A stretch of 64,000 bases of DNA from Gossypium raimondii (GCF_025698545.1 NC_068570.1:51541924-51605923); one strand, 5' to 3'. Shown: positions 47,729 to 60,510, counted from the first letter of the stretch. A program made the numbers and translations. The notes: generated from the sequence alone by a model not told the origin.

Positions 47729-50019
47729 TAGTCATTACAGGTCTACCCGTGCTGTATGTGCTGTATAGCCTCATTGTGTAGAAATATGTATAGAACATAT
47801 AGAAAATATAAATAATAGTACATATATAGATAGATAGAAGCATTACTCAGAAGTTAATTAGAACAGTTTCATGATGCGGGGTTAATTTCTTTGATCAATC
47901 CCCGGAAAACCTTCCTGCTGCTTGTGCTTTATCCATTTCGTGACTTGTTGTCGTCGTCAATACAATTGCTATGGCGAAATTGGGAAAAAAAAATTTCTAA
48001 AAGTCGCTTAAAAACCCTATATTTCACTAGCAAATTATTTAATCGAAGCTTAGTTATTTACGTCCAGTAAAGTTTAGAAACTAGATTGTAGTAGGAAGAT
48101 GGGATACGTGCAAGACAAAGTAAAAATTCATGAAAGACTTTACTGAACATCCATCGTCACAGAGAAAGCATTGTCGGTCATCATATTAAATTCAATCTCA
48201 TTAATGTTTATCAAGCTCGAAAAAGAGGATACATCCAAATCATATCTTAACTTGTATTTTACTAAAGAGACAATCATGATACAAGAGATATCTTCTAATT
48301 CCTTATCTTTCTAAGAAAAGGGAGGAGAAATCAATCATATGCCTTCACTTTACATGTCTTGGGTCAAATTTCTTAAAATTAAAAGTTTTTAAAATGAACA
48401 CAATAGTGGTCACTGGTTCATTAGTTAGAGAGGTTGATTAGTTAAAATTGAGAATTGAGAATTAGATAATAAGAGTAGCAAATTAGGGTTAATGTGAGAA
48501 AATTAGAAAATAAAATTTTAGTAATTAGGAGATATCTTTAATTTGTAATTTTTCATAACCCTTAATAGTAAATGGTCCATTTTAAAATTTGGTTTGGAGG
48601 GTACGGGTTTTTTCAAAGCATTTACACGATTGGTTTTCTACTTAAAATTTGATCTTCCCATCAAACATTTGGTTTTCTCTTTAAGATTTCAGATTGCTCA
48701 TGTTGGAATTTTAAAAAGAAAAACAAACCAATAAAGTTTTCTTTTGATTTCTTTTATCAAATCCTTATTTCTTTAGCAAGTAAAGAAAATGATTGAATCA
48801 TCAAAGATTGATGGTTTGATTTGTGCTAGTTTAACTCCATTTTATAATATAGATTCGATTATGTTAGAGATTGTGTAATTTGAATCCCGTCACTTGTTGA
48901 AGAAATAAATACAGTGACAAAATAAGGGGATCTGTGAGGGCGACCCATTAAGTACAAAATTTTACTAGGGTTGCGACCGGAGATGTACGGACTATACAGC
49001 ATAAGTTGAATTCGTATAGAACTATTATTCTTCTATTTAACTTTGATTAGAACAGGGTTTTTCAACCTTTGAATAGATGTAGTCAACACTCCTCTTGTAT
49101 AATTCGGTTTTCAATATCAATGAATTTATTTTCCTCTGCCCGTGATTTTTCCCTGAAAGAATTTTCATGTAAAATTTATGTGTTTTTTTTCTTTTCTTTT
49201 CTTATTGCTTTGCAATCATTTTACCGCCATTATCAACGTTTATTATAATAGATTAAGTAATCTAATTTAAACATCATTGATAATGAGATGATGTTGATTA
49301 CATGTGTTTTAATGCATGATTGATGCTATGCAAATTTATGCTTAGTGCATGTTAGCAATTTATGAAAATGCATGATGTTGTTTTTGTATCAATATTGATC
49401 TAATGATTAACTGATTGAAATGTGATGATATATGATAGCAATTGATAGTGTTTGATATTTCTAAAATATGTTATAATAATAAATGTTTTATTAACTAATG
49501 TTGGAAATAATTTAGAATATAGTCGTCATGTCATAAAGTTTATTTATTTTGAAAATTCATGATATTATTTTGAATTGATATTGATGCAATGGTTAAATGA
49601 TTGAAACTTGATGATATATGATAGCAATTGATAGTATTTGATGTTTCTACGATATGTTATAATAATAAATGTCCTATTAAACAATATTGAAAATTTGAGT
49701 ATAGTTGACATGTCATAGAATTTGTTTATTGTGATGGATAAAGATTAACACTTGTGTGAATTCTATTAGCACTTGATATTTGACACTTGTATGTATTACT
49801 GGAGTATTAGGGGAAGAAATGTTTTTATACGCATTGGTGCAGTTTTGCCTATTTGAGGCTTGTGCACAATTATTTATAGTGTTACAAGATTAATTCGTAT
49901 ATTCGTTCTTGATTCATAATTGATTAATACGGGCATAATTTCACTATGATCAATTTGGTAATGACAAAAGTGAAATGAAATTGTTGATTATCATTATATA
50001 TGAAAATGGCTCTCCACAC
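47729..50019. other. Intergenic, no gene seen
   Basis: AT-rich with only short accidental frames. It contains a roughly 186-bp tandem duplication at about 49,365-49,735. Confidence 0.5.
49365..49735. repeat. Tandem duplication, period about 186 bp
   Basis: GATGATATATGATAGCAATT occurs at 49,424 and about 49,610, and before and after it the two copies share TTAA(C/A)TGATTGAAA..., TATGTTATAATAATAAATGT and CATGTCATA.AATTTATTTATT-like segments. The copies have diverged by many substitutions. No coding potential. Confidence 0.75.
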
Positions 50020-50575
50020 TAGACTTGTCCACGGATAGGGCCAAGCTGAAGGCCCATCCGAAAAGTGTGAAGGATTGGATGAAAAACTAAAGTCTGTTTT
50101 CTAAACAGGCTAAGTCTCGGGTAAGGTTTTTTGGCCCAGGCTCAACCCAAATTTGCAAAAGAAAAAAAGTTGTTTTCTCACAATTTTGTTGCTATTTCAC
50201 TATTATGTTGTTATTATTTTGTTGTTTTTGTTTGGATATTGTATAACTCTTATTTTATTGTTAATTTTGCTACTATTTTAGATGTATTTGTTTGTTAAGT
50301 TACACCTATATTACTGTTATTTAAGTATAAAGATTTTTTTAAAATTTATTTTCAATTTATTGGGAAACATTTATTTTAATGTTTTTAGTATTTTTCATGT
50401 ATTATATTTTTTTTAAAAATTAATATAAAAATTAATACGACCGGGTTAAGCCTGGGTTTTAGCATTTTTATTCGGGCTAGGGTTGGATAAAATTTTAGGC
50501 CCATTGGCCCAAGCTTATCAAATGGGCCTAAAATTTTGTTAAAATCAAATCCGACCCGACCCATGGACAAATCTA
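50020..50575. mobile_element. Non-autonomous hAT-like element
   Basis: This 556-bp element begins TAGACTTGTCCACGGATAGG and ends with the inverse of TAGATTTGTCCATGGGTCGG. It is flanked by CTCCACAC (50,012-50,019) and GTCCACAC (50,576-50,583), 7 of 8 identical, consistent with an 8-bp hAT duplication. It has no transposase. Confidence 0.75.
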
Positions 50576-51364
50576 GTCCACACCACACACGATGTGAACC
50601 ACCATCGTTACTTACTCAAACATCTTATATAACTTAATTGTTATAACTAAGTTTAGCTTCATCCAAGGATGAGAAGTCTGAATACAAAAATATTAAATTT
50701 GTTCTTAATGTTTCAAACAATATATAAATTTCTCTAAATAAAATAAAAAATAATTTTTAAATATGATGATAAATAAAATTGCATATCCCTAAAGTAGGTA
50801 TTGGATGCATATCTTAGCTCAGTTTTTTTTTTTTTTTTGAAAATCTCCTTCCCACGCTCGATTTAATATAATCAAGCATGATTATGGGAAAGAATATATA
50901 AAATATCTGTAATAACAATGCTTAGATTTTTCTTCTGGTAAAGCTGGAGATTGTTGAACATATAGCTTTTTCCATTCAAAAAAATTAATATTCAGACAAC
51001 CCTAAATCTTTCTTCCACAATAAACCTAATCAGTTCCGACCTACTTTTGATCAACCTTATATTATAATCCAATAGCCAGCCTTTGTCTACCTCATAATAG
51101 TATTGCCCTCATGTGGTCTTACTTGTAATCCCATAAATCTTACTTATAATTCAAGAAAAAGACAAACCACACAAAGTGCAAATATTCGTCAATCATGTTG
51201 GATTCTTTGATTCCTCCATTTCTTAACATTATAATTCTTTCTCCTCTCCTTTTTCTATCCCCATGCCAAAGATGAAAGAATTCGAATTGGTTCATAAAAT
51301 CTGCAGTATAGTTAATTTCATGGTACACATATTAAATTCTCAATCTATCGGTAAAAGTCTCATA

Positions 51365-51695
51365 GAGGTCAGTGTACGTATTAGGAGTCAAAATGCATTT
51401 TACTCCTTTTATTAAAAAAATGAATAAGTTAGTTCATGTATGTTAGATCAAAGACTAAACCGGTCATTTTGTTAAAAACTCCATCCATTCCTACCGTTAA
51501 AAATTGGTCCTTATACATCAGCATGAGGTACACGTGGCACTATCCGGTTATTTCATCAATCACACTAATTTTTAACAGTACAAATAAATGAATTTTTAAT
51601 AGAAATGACAAATTTGCTCGTTAATCTAATGTGCATATACTAGTTTGCCTATTTTTTAGTAGAGAAAGCAAAATACAATCCAACTCTAACACCCT
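51365..51695. mobile_element. MITE, divergent inverted repeats
   Basis: The left part AAAATGCATTTTACTCC...GTTCATGTATGTTAGAT corresponds inversely to the right part ending ATCTAATGTGCATATACTAG...AGCAAAATACAATCC. The pairing extends about 90 bp each side. Exact ends uncertain. Confidence 0.55.
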
Positions 51696-51976
51696 CAATT
51701 CATCGAAAATAGCCCAAAAATTTTAATTGAATAAGTCCCTGGCTAATTCCATTCACGTCTGGAATAATTGAGGGAATTTGTGATTTTGTTGGTTCACTTT
51801 ATGCCTTATATATTCTAAAATTAGACAGCAAGAATTCCAGCTTCTTTATAAATTCCATTTCCAACTAAATTAAGATTCCTAGTTGAGCTTCTTATGCTTG
51901 TTTGGTAATGTCAATCTTGTTGTTCACTTAATTGTATTTTAAACTAAAAAAACCTTCTATCAAACAATTAGTAAAA

Positions 51977-52411
51977 GGGTAAACTATAAAAATAGTCATT
52001 TTTATTTATTTCAGATTGCATTTTAGTTATTTATGTTTGAAATGTTACGTTTTAGTCACCTACATTATCGTTTTGTTACGAAGTGGTCACTCTACCGTTA
52101 AAATCCATTACCTCCCTAAAGACAATCCTATGTGGCTGTCTAAATGGATTTTAAATGCCAACTTAGATGTCCAGAAGGAAAAAAATAAGTTTTTAATTAA
52201 ATAAATTTAATTTAGACTGCCACATGGGACATCCAAGTTGGCATTTAAAACCTATCTGGACTACCACATAGGACTGCAGTTAGGGAGGTAACAAAGTTTA
52301 ATGGTAGAATGATCACATCGTAACAAAATGAGAATGTAAGTGACTAAAATATAACATTTCAAACATAAGTGATTAAAATATAATCTGAATTAAAAGTATG
52401 TATTTTTATAG
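51977..52411. mobile_element. Long-TIR MITE (GGGTAAACTA family), copy C, right end decayed
   Basis: It starts GGGTAAACTATAAAAATAG and follows copy A (23,618-24,065) almost throughout, including GAAATGTTACGTTTTAGTCA and the centre with ACATCCAAGTTGGCATTTAA. The final ~10 bp of the right terminus are not recognisable, and no target duplication is visible. Confidence 0.8.
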
Positions 52412-53352
52412 ATAATTGGTTAATGAACCGAAAATACAAGGGTTAGGAAAGCATTTTTCAAGATATAATAAACTAATATAAACAACTCACGCTGTCCCAA
52501 ATTTAGTTTTTTTTTAATCAGAATTTTAAAACCAGAAAATGTAGTAAATCTATGGATCAGAGTCGGCTTCTAATTAGCAAACAAGTGCAGGCAATTATGT
52601 GGAGAGGAGGTCCCTCCTTCCTGCCAGCCTATTAACCATCCTTTATTTTTGCTGACACTAAACTATTAGGTCTCTCAGGGGATGGCAACCATGTGGGGGT
52701 GGCGGTTCATTTTCCTCCATATTTTCATAATATTAATTTTAGCGTGTTTTTTTAATTATGTCGCAATTTAATTTAATACTCGTGTCATGAAAATATAATT
52801 TAGAATTATGGTTTTAAATCTTATAAAGTTTCGTCACTTATATCATAAAAAAAATATACTCTTATCAAAAGTGGTACCACTAGATTAATCGATATCAATT
52901 TTAATAAGAGTGCATTCATATATATATAATGACGTAAGTTTAAAAATCTAGAGATGGCAAAAAAAAAAAAAGAGCAGCTTATATTTTCATGGCACAGTTA
53001 ATGGGTTAGTGCCCCTAATGCAAGGATGAAGGAACTTGGCTCCATAAACAAAAAATATATATAAAAATTTTTATCACTCCCAAAATAATAATTTAATTTA
53101 AATAAATAAAGTAAAACTCTATCCAAAAATAAAAATAAAAAATCAATTAAAACCTTTTTAACATAGTAAATGCCGAACTACTCGAGACTGCGACGCCCAA
53201 CATCGAATATGCGGTGAAAAAGAGAGGCATAAAATTGGATTGTTGTTGGGTAGGTTATATGGTGAAGGAAAGTGAAAGACAAAGATGATGAGGGCAGCAT
53301 GCAAAAGCAAAAGGGAATAAGCATAACAGAAATGGAAATTCATTCTATTTTT
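52412..53352. other. Intergenic, nothing recognised
   Basis: AT-rich sequence without a supportable gene or definable repeat. Confidence 0.4.
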
Positions 53353-53561
53353 TGTTCACAGTTTAACACTAATAGAAACTAACACACATGAAAGAATGAA
53401 CGAATTATTATTCACAAAAAGATCATTTGCTGAACTATCAGCTTCCAGTATTTAAGGAGTTTTACAAGTCAAGACTAACCAACACGTGTAACTGCTAACT
53501 GTTGCCAACAACCTGCTAACAACTAATCACAACAGTTAACTACTTTAACTATTATTATACA
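53353..53561 (-). repeat. LTR of a Ty1/copia element
   Basis: A 209-bp stretch beginning TGTTCACAG and ending TTATTATACA on the plus strand. On its other side lies an A/G-rich PPT-like GAGGCATATTGAGC (minus strand), then the pol frame. Short LTRs of this size are usual for copia elements. A second LTR is not seen. Confidence 0.6.
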
Positions 53562-53578
53562 GCTCAATATGCCTCTAA

Positions 53579-55600
53579 CTACTTGACTTCCGCTGCTGGT
53601 TCGTGTTTAGAAACAACTTTGAGTCTGGACCTAAACCTTGTAAACATGGGAGCATACAGGGGTTTTGTGAAGATGTCTGCTATCTGATCTTGTGCTGGAA
53701 CATGCCCCACACTCAAATTACCAGCAGCCACCTTTTCCCTCACGAAGAACAAATCTAATTCTACGTGCTTGAACTTTGAGTGCAGCACTGGATTGGCAGA
53801 GACAGCAATCGCCCCAGAGCTGTCACACCACACAACAGCTTTCTTGACTGGAACAACATGCAACTCAGATAAGAGAGATTCTAGCCACACAACTTCTGTC
53901 ACTGCATGAGCAAGACCCCTATACTCAGCCTCAGCAGTTGATCGGGAGATCACCTGTTGTTTCTTTAACCCCAGGCGACCGGATTGCCACCAAAAATACA
54001 CAGAAACCTAAGGTAGACCTCCTATCATCTATATCAGTTGCCCAGTTTGAATCAGAAAACCCCACAAGATCTAAATTGGCAGAAGTCGTAAAATGTAGGC
54101 CATACTCCACAGTATTTTGAAGATATCGAAGAATCCTCTTGACTGCTTTAAAGTGCTGATCAAGTGGCCGATGCATGAACTGGCACACTCTGTTCACAAC
54201 ATATGTGATGTCAGGCCGAGTTATGGAGACATACTGAAAAGCACCTCCAATGCTCCTATAATCAAATTCATTATCAATGGCACTCTCTTCATGTTAAGAC
54301 AATCGTGTTGAAGTAGTCATGGGCGTAGGAGATCCCTTCGCACAGTCCATTTTAGCTTTCTTCGACAGATCTAGAATGTATTTCCGTTGACTGAAGAACA
54401 ACCCATTTGAAGAAGTAGGGAGCACTTCAATGCCTAGAAAATAGTTAAGAGCTCCTAAATCTTTCAAAGAGAACTTATCATCAAGAGCAAGAACAAAATC
54501 ATCAATACTACGTTGGTGACTCTCTGTGACAATTATGTCATCAACGTAGACAAAAACATACAGCAACACTCCCTCAGTTTTCTTGACAAACAATGACTTA
54601 TCGGATTTCGCCAACACAAATTGAGAAGAGATTAAAAAATCTTTCAACTTGGAAAACCAGGCTCGAGGTGTCTGCTTAAGACCATACAAGGCCTTTTTCA
54701 ACCTACACACCAGCTTTTGGCTCCTATACTGTTGCTCAAAACCAGGAGGCTGAACTATGTAGATCTCTTCAGTTAGATCTCCATTAAGGAATGCATTATT
54801 TATATCAATCTGCCTTAACTGCCAGCCAAATTTTACTGCCAAGGCGAGAACCACACGAATAGTTGCTGGCTTCACAACTGGACTGAAGGTGTCATGGAAA
54901 TCAATTCCAGCTTCCTGAAGGTATCCTTTTACCACCAGGCGACCCTTATATCGAACAATCGAGCCATCCGAATGTCGCTTCAGCTTGAATATCCACTTGC
55001 ACCCTACCGCTCTCCTGTTGTCAGGTAAAGGAACCAAGTCCCAGGTATTGTTCTTTATTAACGCATCATACTCCTGCTGCGCTGCTTGAGTCCACTCCCT
55101 AGAAGAGAAGGCTTCATCAATTGTAAAGGGTTAGGTAACATGAAATTCAGCTGAAAAAACTCGAGGTTTAAAAGTACCACTTTTGGCCCTAGTTTGCATC
55201 GAATGCACATTGACAGAAGGAGCACATATTCTTTCAACAGTTGGAGCACTAACTAGAGAACGAGAGCTAGCTTCATCATTAGGAGGAACTGTTGAAGACG
55301 ATAGAGACTGACTATTGCTGTGGACAGTATTGGAAACAACCAAGCCAGGAGCTTCAGACTGCATGCCAGGAGCAGCACCAGGTCCGGTCGAAGTAGAACA
55401 CCTCAAATTAGCAGATTGATCCACAGGTACCACTACTGGAACAGACGACTGCTGATGCAAAAACTGAAAACCAAGACCATGAAGACCCATACTACTAGTC
55501 GAGCTGTCAGAGTGCTTAAAAGGGAAACAAGACTCATCAAAGGTCACATGTCGAGAAATAAACAGTTTCCCACTATCATTAAGACACTTGTACCCATATT
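53579..55600 (-). pseudogene. Copia pol fragment: reverse transcriptase and RNase H
   Basis: The minus-strand pieces in order are: linker with ISRHVTFDESCFPF (about 55,510-55,590; frame 55,131-55,547), RT 54,294-55,037 with GCKWIFKLKRHSDG, RQIDINNAFLNGDL and the catalytic YVDDIIV box, then DLGALNYFLGIEV, then 53,931-54,197, and RNase H 53,579-54,001 with STAEAEYRGLAHA and the terminal QIADIFTKPL. Stops or frameshifts separate the pieces (about 55,050-55,130, 54,294 and 53,960). Non-functional. Confidence 0.93.
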
Positions 55601-55613
55601 ATACAGCTCAATA
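55597..55613. repeat. 17-bp direct repeat at the broken copia edge
   Basis: TATTATACAGCTCAATA, identical to 53,553-53,569, where it spans the LTR/PPT junction. Confidence 0.9.
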
Positions 55614-55703
55614 AATACTACTAAGCTAACCATATTTCTACCCAACTTAATATAAAATTTTAAATTATAATAGATATCCTAAGATGCTAACTTTTTAGAT
55701 ATC

Positions 55704-55708
55704 CAATA
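55704..55708. repeat. 5-bp target duplication CAATA, left of solo LTR
   Basis: CAATA at 55,704-55,708 matches 58,174-58,178 exactly. Confidence 0.9.
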
Positions 55709-56030
55709 TGTCGAAACCGTTTTTTTTGAAAACAACAAAATTTTTAGGTTGTCGACTTAAAAAAGGAAAATTGGGAGTCGCCACCAATCTTTTAGTAAGG
55801 TGTGATTGGATCACCTAAAACGGCTTTGGTCTACGAATTCTTTTTTAAAAAAACGGGTCCGAAAGTCGGTTACATATGAGGAAGGATTAGCACCCCCATT
55901 ACGCCCAAAAATTGGTACCTAGTTAATTAATTAATGTCTTAAGGTCGAAAATTTTAAAATAATCTTTTAAAAAACTAAAACGTTGCATATTAATACCCTT
56001 TTCAATTCAGAGAAGCAAAAATGCCACACC

Positions 56031-56440
56031 CAATACGTTAGGGCACAACATTCTAATTTTCCCCAAAATGAATTAGGTCAGAATAAAAGAACATCCACTC
56101 ATCCAAGATTTAAGAAATCACACCCAATACGTTAGGGCACGATCCCTTTAGAATCCCAAACTCGGAATATTTCCTTTACTTTAAAAGAACATCCACTTAT
56201 CCAAGATTTAAGAAATCACACCCAATACGTTAGGGCACGATTCCTTTAAAATCCCAAACTCGGAATATTTCCTTTATCATTTTTAAAAAATCTTCATTTC
56301 GAGAAATCAATGCGTCACATCCAATACGTTAGGACACAACGTGTTGAATTCCCAATAATGAGTTATTATTTTTGATTAAAGAGAAATGCTCGATCGTTGG
56401 ATTTAACGAAGAAAATCGGAACCCAATACGTTAGGGCTCA
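56031..56440. repeat. Five-unit ~98-bp periodic repeat in the solo LTR
   Basis: The core CAATACGTTAGGGCAC (or a one- to two-base variant) begins at 56,031, 56,125, 56,223, 56,322 and 56,424, i.e. spaced 94-102 bp. Intervening sequence (GAAATCACAC..., AATCCCAAACTCGGAATATTT) is also partly shared. Confidence 0.85.
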
Positions 56441-57368
56441 ATTTCCTTGAAAATCCTTAATACGAGCATTATCTCAATCTTGGAAAATTTCTAATTTTAA
56501 ATTTGAGTAAAAGATGATGTAACGTTATATTATACATACAAATGCTATAATAATAAATACAACGATAATAAATACATTAATGGCATAAAATAATATAAAC
56601 AAATAAATAAACGAAATAAAAAATAATAATCCATGACATGCAAAACATTAAATGTAAACACAATTATACCTCGAATGAGGAAAGCAAACAAAATAAATAA
56701 AAATCAGAAGACATATAATACACACATGGAAATTATGAAGATTAAAATATACATATAATTTACAAATAAATTTTAATGTGAAACTTATACATACATGATG
56801 CATTTACGAAAGTAAAAGAAAAATAAATAAATTATAAAGTATATAAAAATATATATATTTGCATTTAAAATATATTCATATATATATATAATATAAAAAG
56901 AATTGGTTAAAATAGTAATATGTATACATACATATATATACAAAGATAAATATATACATATATATAGTTTATAAAAAAGGCTACATATAAAAAAATAATT
57001 ACATTAAAAAATACGCATATGTATATATAAATATGTATAAAAATATATATATATTTAAAAATAATTAAATATGAAAAATAATAAAAAAATAATTAAATAA
57101 AGAAAATAAAAATGGACTAATTTGAACTGTAAAATAAAAAAATTGGGGGAAATTCGTAAATGATTGAAGATTGGAGGACCTTATTGAACACGCTAATAAT
57201 TTAGAGGGGCTGGAAGGGAAATTTTCCCTTCTCCTCTAAACGGCGTCGTTCCAAAAGGACTAAATTGAAATGGAAAGGCCGGGTCGGGTCAGATTCGGGT
57301 CGGCCTCCCCAAAACGACGCCGTTTTGGGCGTCTGGGGGCTCTCCAAAATGACGCCGTTTTGATGCCC

Positions 57369-57375
57369 TATATAA
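57369..57375 (+). promoter_or_regulatory. TATA box of the solo LTR
   Basis: TATATAA in the context CCCTATATAAGCCCC, preceded by two GACGCCGTTTT motifs within 60 bp. Confidence 0.7.
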
Positions 57376-59834
57376 GCCCCAATCTTTCCAAAAAATTTCA
57401 TTTCAAAACCAAACAGAACCCTTAAAAAAAAAACTCTCTCCCCTTAGTTCGTCCGGCTAGGGTCCGGGCATTGGCCGGTTATCGGCCCTCCACGCCGGCC
57501 ACCGGCCACCGGCGACGGCGCCGCCGTACGCGGTAGCCGGAGAGCGAAAAATTTCAAATCCGACCCTTTCTAAACTGTTAAAACCGAATCTAGCCCCAAA
57601 ATTGCCAAAATATTGATGGAGAGGGCCCAAATCTTGAGAAACTCTTCGGTTTCCGACCGTCTATCCTCGGAGACGGTTACCTCAATCGCCCACGGCGTTT
57701 TAGAAGCAAATCGTGGTGAGTCTTTTACCCTTTACTTCATTTTATTTTAGTAAATAAAAAAAAAGAATAGATAAAACGAGGAAATATCAACCTTTTTGAT
57801 TTCTTGATTGATTTTTGTACTTCCTGTGTTGTTTTTTTTTATTGATTTCTGAATCGGGGATCCCCCCTTTTACAATCTGTTCAATGGCTTCTTATAGCCA
57901 TAATAATAAAAGAAATAAAGGATCAAATCTCCTTTGATTTGCCAATCTTTGATTCCTTTTCCATTTTTGTGTTTGCAGGTGAAGATCGGACAAAGATTTG
58001 AAGCTTGCGGCGCTGTCGCCTCCTGGAAACCCTAGGGGTTTCTTCATTTGTTTTGGGCCATTTGTATTTGGGTCACCGTATTTTAGTTTATTTCGGTTTG
58101 GGCCTTGTGGCCCGTTTGTAATTTGGACTATTTATTTGGGCCTTTTTTACCCGGGCCAAAATCGGGTATTACACAATAAAAATGCCCATATCATATTTTT
58201 TACATAAATATTTCTAATTAATACTCTACGTCATCTAACATATGTCGAAAAAATAAAATTACAGTAGGCATATGTGCCGTGGGGGAAAGGTGATGTTGTA
58301 ACCAGATTGATGTCGTTCTAAGTGTTGTAAGGGAAAGGTGTTGTAAGTGTTGACTCAGTATTTTATAATGTGATTCAATTCGATTCGGTTTTTTTTATTT
58401 CTTAAATTAAATTTTAATATTTTATATTAAACAATTTTCTCATCTCTATTTTATCCCTAATAAAATTTTGAGAAAATATATTCAATATTTTATAACTAAC
58501 CTATTCACTGTGATCGAATGATTTATTTTTATTTGCGGATTTCAAAACAGCTCAAAAACATAAATTTATTCTTCCGACCATTTTCATTTCCATTTCTAAT
58601 TCCATTTTTGGAAATCTATATTAATTTCCAAATGATTCCATATTTTCATTTCAGAAAAAACCATAATCATTCCTGAATGTTTTTCATTTCTCTTTTCCTA
58701 TTCATTCTGTTCATTTCTATTCAAACTTGCAATTCATTTCTGATTTCAACGAACTAGCGGATGGACCGATTAGACATATGTAATTAGGGCTCAAATGATT
58801 TGTAATTAAGTGCCGGCTTTTCACCTATTAATTATAAACTCATTTAGTCACGAAGTCATTCCACTATAGTATTGTGATTAAGCTATCCCTGACGACATAC
58901 CGTTACGAAAGTAACTACTCAGTACTCATCCAATGACCTTGATCTCTTTGGAATAATATCCGCTCTCCCAATATGATCCTATTTTATCTTATGGTAACCA
59001 TTACATATTCCTTCATGAAAAGTCAATCACTATCAAATAGTGATCAAGTCATCAATCACAAAGACAAACGACCCATGGCCATGCTTACTTTTCATCAACC
59101 ATGTAATGCCTATGAGAGATATCATTTACAAGTCTCGGACTATGAATTCCACTGCTGTGAATGACGCTACATACTGTAGAAGTCGTACATTATACGCACC
59201 AGCTTTCGGTTCCTTATCTATTTGAACTCAAGTTTTTACTTATATCAAACTGTACGAGTCACACATACATAGTCTACCATCCACTCAGGATTTAGGTATG
59301 TCGCACTATAAACATCACAAATGAATAAATCAATAAACAGATTCAAGATCTATTCTTCTTGGATCCAATCCGATATACTATCAGTCCATTCAATCACATC
59401 TATGTCTATATCTCTTAGGAGTCATCCGCTCCAATACCCAAGATAAGGCATCTCCCCAATTGGACTTGATAAACTACATATTAGTCTTTCAATCAAATTG
59501 CTCATTTCTGATTGGACTAAGGACATGTGTAGGTTTGTCTACTAATACGAGTTGTCTTTCCGTACTACGATCCAACCACATAACATCACTTAGCATCAGT
59601 TTAAACAATAGACAATCAATGAGCAACATTTGCTTCTATTTTGTTTTGCATGCAAAAACCATTTGAGGACAATAATACAAAGTATATTAACTGTAATAAA
59701 TGAATTTGTTTTATTAACCAATCTGTTCAAAAAAATTATAAGTTTTACAAACGAATATACGACTCTCATGGCACTAGATCCAACAATCTTAACATGTGTT
59801 TGGTGTTAGTCTGATAGTGGCCAACCACTCACGG

Positions 59835-60510
59835 TAGGGATGAGCATTCAATCGAATCAAATCGAGTGAAAAAATTTTTGAGTTCGTCGAGTTGAAAAGT
59901 CTTATTTTATCATTCTGACTCAATTTAAATTTTTTTTGAATCGAGTCATGTGAAATTATTCAAGTTAAATTAAAAATTTAAACATGTTAGATTAAAATAT
60001 TATTACAATATAACTAATTTGAAGCTAGAACACATAAATTTAAAATTGTATATATTTGAAAATTCTTAAAAGTAAACAAGATACTTTAGTATGATAAATT
60101 TGAATTAGTAATTTACTTGTTTAGGTCATAAAATTTATTATTTTGGAAAAATTTTAAATTTATAAAATTTAACCATTTTTATACTATTTAATTATTTTTA
60201 TTTTATTTTATTTTATGAATCTTATAGTTTTTTAAGAATTTTATGAAAATTTGGAATTTTTTATAATGTTTTTGAATTTTGAAAATTATTTTGTAATTTT
60301 TGTTGAGAGGAACTAATTTGATCATTTTCGAAATTGACGAGGATCAAAAGGATATTTATACTAATATGTTACTTGAGTTATTCAAATTGTAAAATTTAAC
60401 TTGACTCGATCTTATTCAAATTGATTTGAAAAAACTGAATAACTCTATTCAATTAACTAAAAATTTGAAAAAATTAAATCTTTGAATCGAATTTTACTTG
60501 TAGGTACACA
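59835..60510. mobile_element. MITE-like sequence (GGGATGAGCATTC family), degenerate
   Basis: The left end GTAGGGATGAGCATTCAATC followed by GAATCAAATCGAG resembles the terminus of a common plant MITE. The right side has weak inverse matches (TTTGAATCGAATTTTACTTG at about 60,480-60,500). No target duplication visible. Confidence 0.45.

Larger units (their letters stand above)
53353..55613 (-). mobile_element. Truncated Ty1/copia retrotransposon (3' part of pol + LTR)
   Basis: Only the part from the end of the integrase linker through reverse transcriptase, RNase H and the 3' LTR remains. Gag, protease, integrase core and the 5' LTR are missing on the right side. A 17-bp direct repeat (TATTATACAGCTCAATA at 53,553-53,569 and 55,597-55,613) brackets the pol piece. 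Confidence 0.85.
55709..58173 (+). mobile_element. Solo LTR (probably Ty3/gypsy), 2,465 bp
   Basis: It begins TGTCGAAACCG, ends GGGTATTACA, and is flanked by perfect CAATA duplications with no internal region, so it is a solo LTR left by LTR-LTR recombination. A TATA box TATATAA at 57,369-57,375, just after the GACGCCGTTTT repeats, marks a plus-strand promoter. The following 57,400-57,720 is GC-rich. The left part has five regularly spaced CAATACGTTAGGGCAC motifs. Confidence 0.9.

Noticed and set aside
56031..56440. Regularly spaced short repeats resembling a CRISPR array
   Set aside because: Plant nuclear context inside an LTR, the intervening sequences are themselves related, and no cas-like genes. 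A tandem repeat explains it.
57450..57720. GC-rich stretch as CpG-island promoter and first exon of a new gene
   Set aside because: It lies inside the solo LTR after its TATA box and before its end. No conserved protein is encoded.
58780..59700. Possible gene because the base composition is less AT-rich
   Set aside because: Frames are short and in three registers, without motif or splice pattern. More likely an old dispersed repeat.
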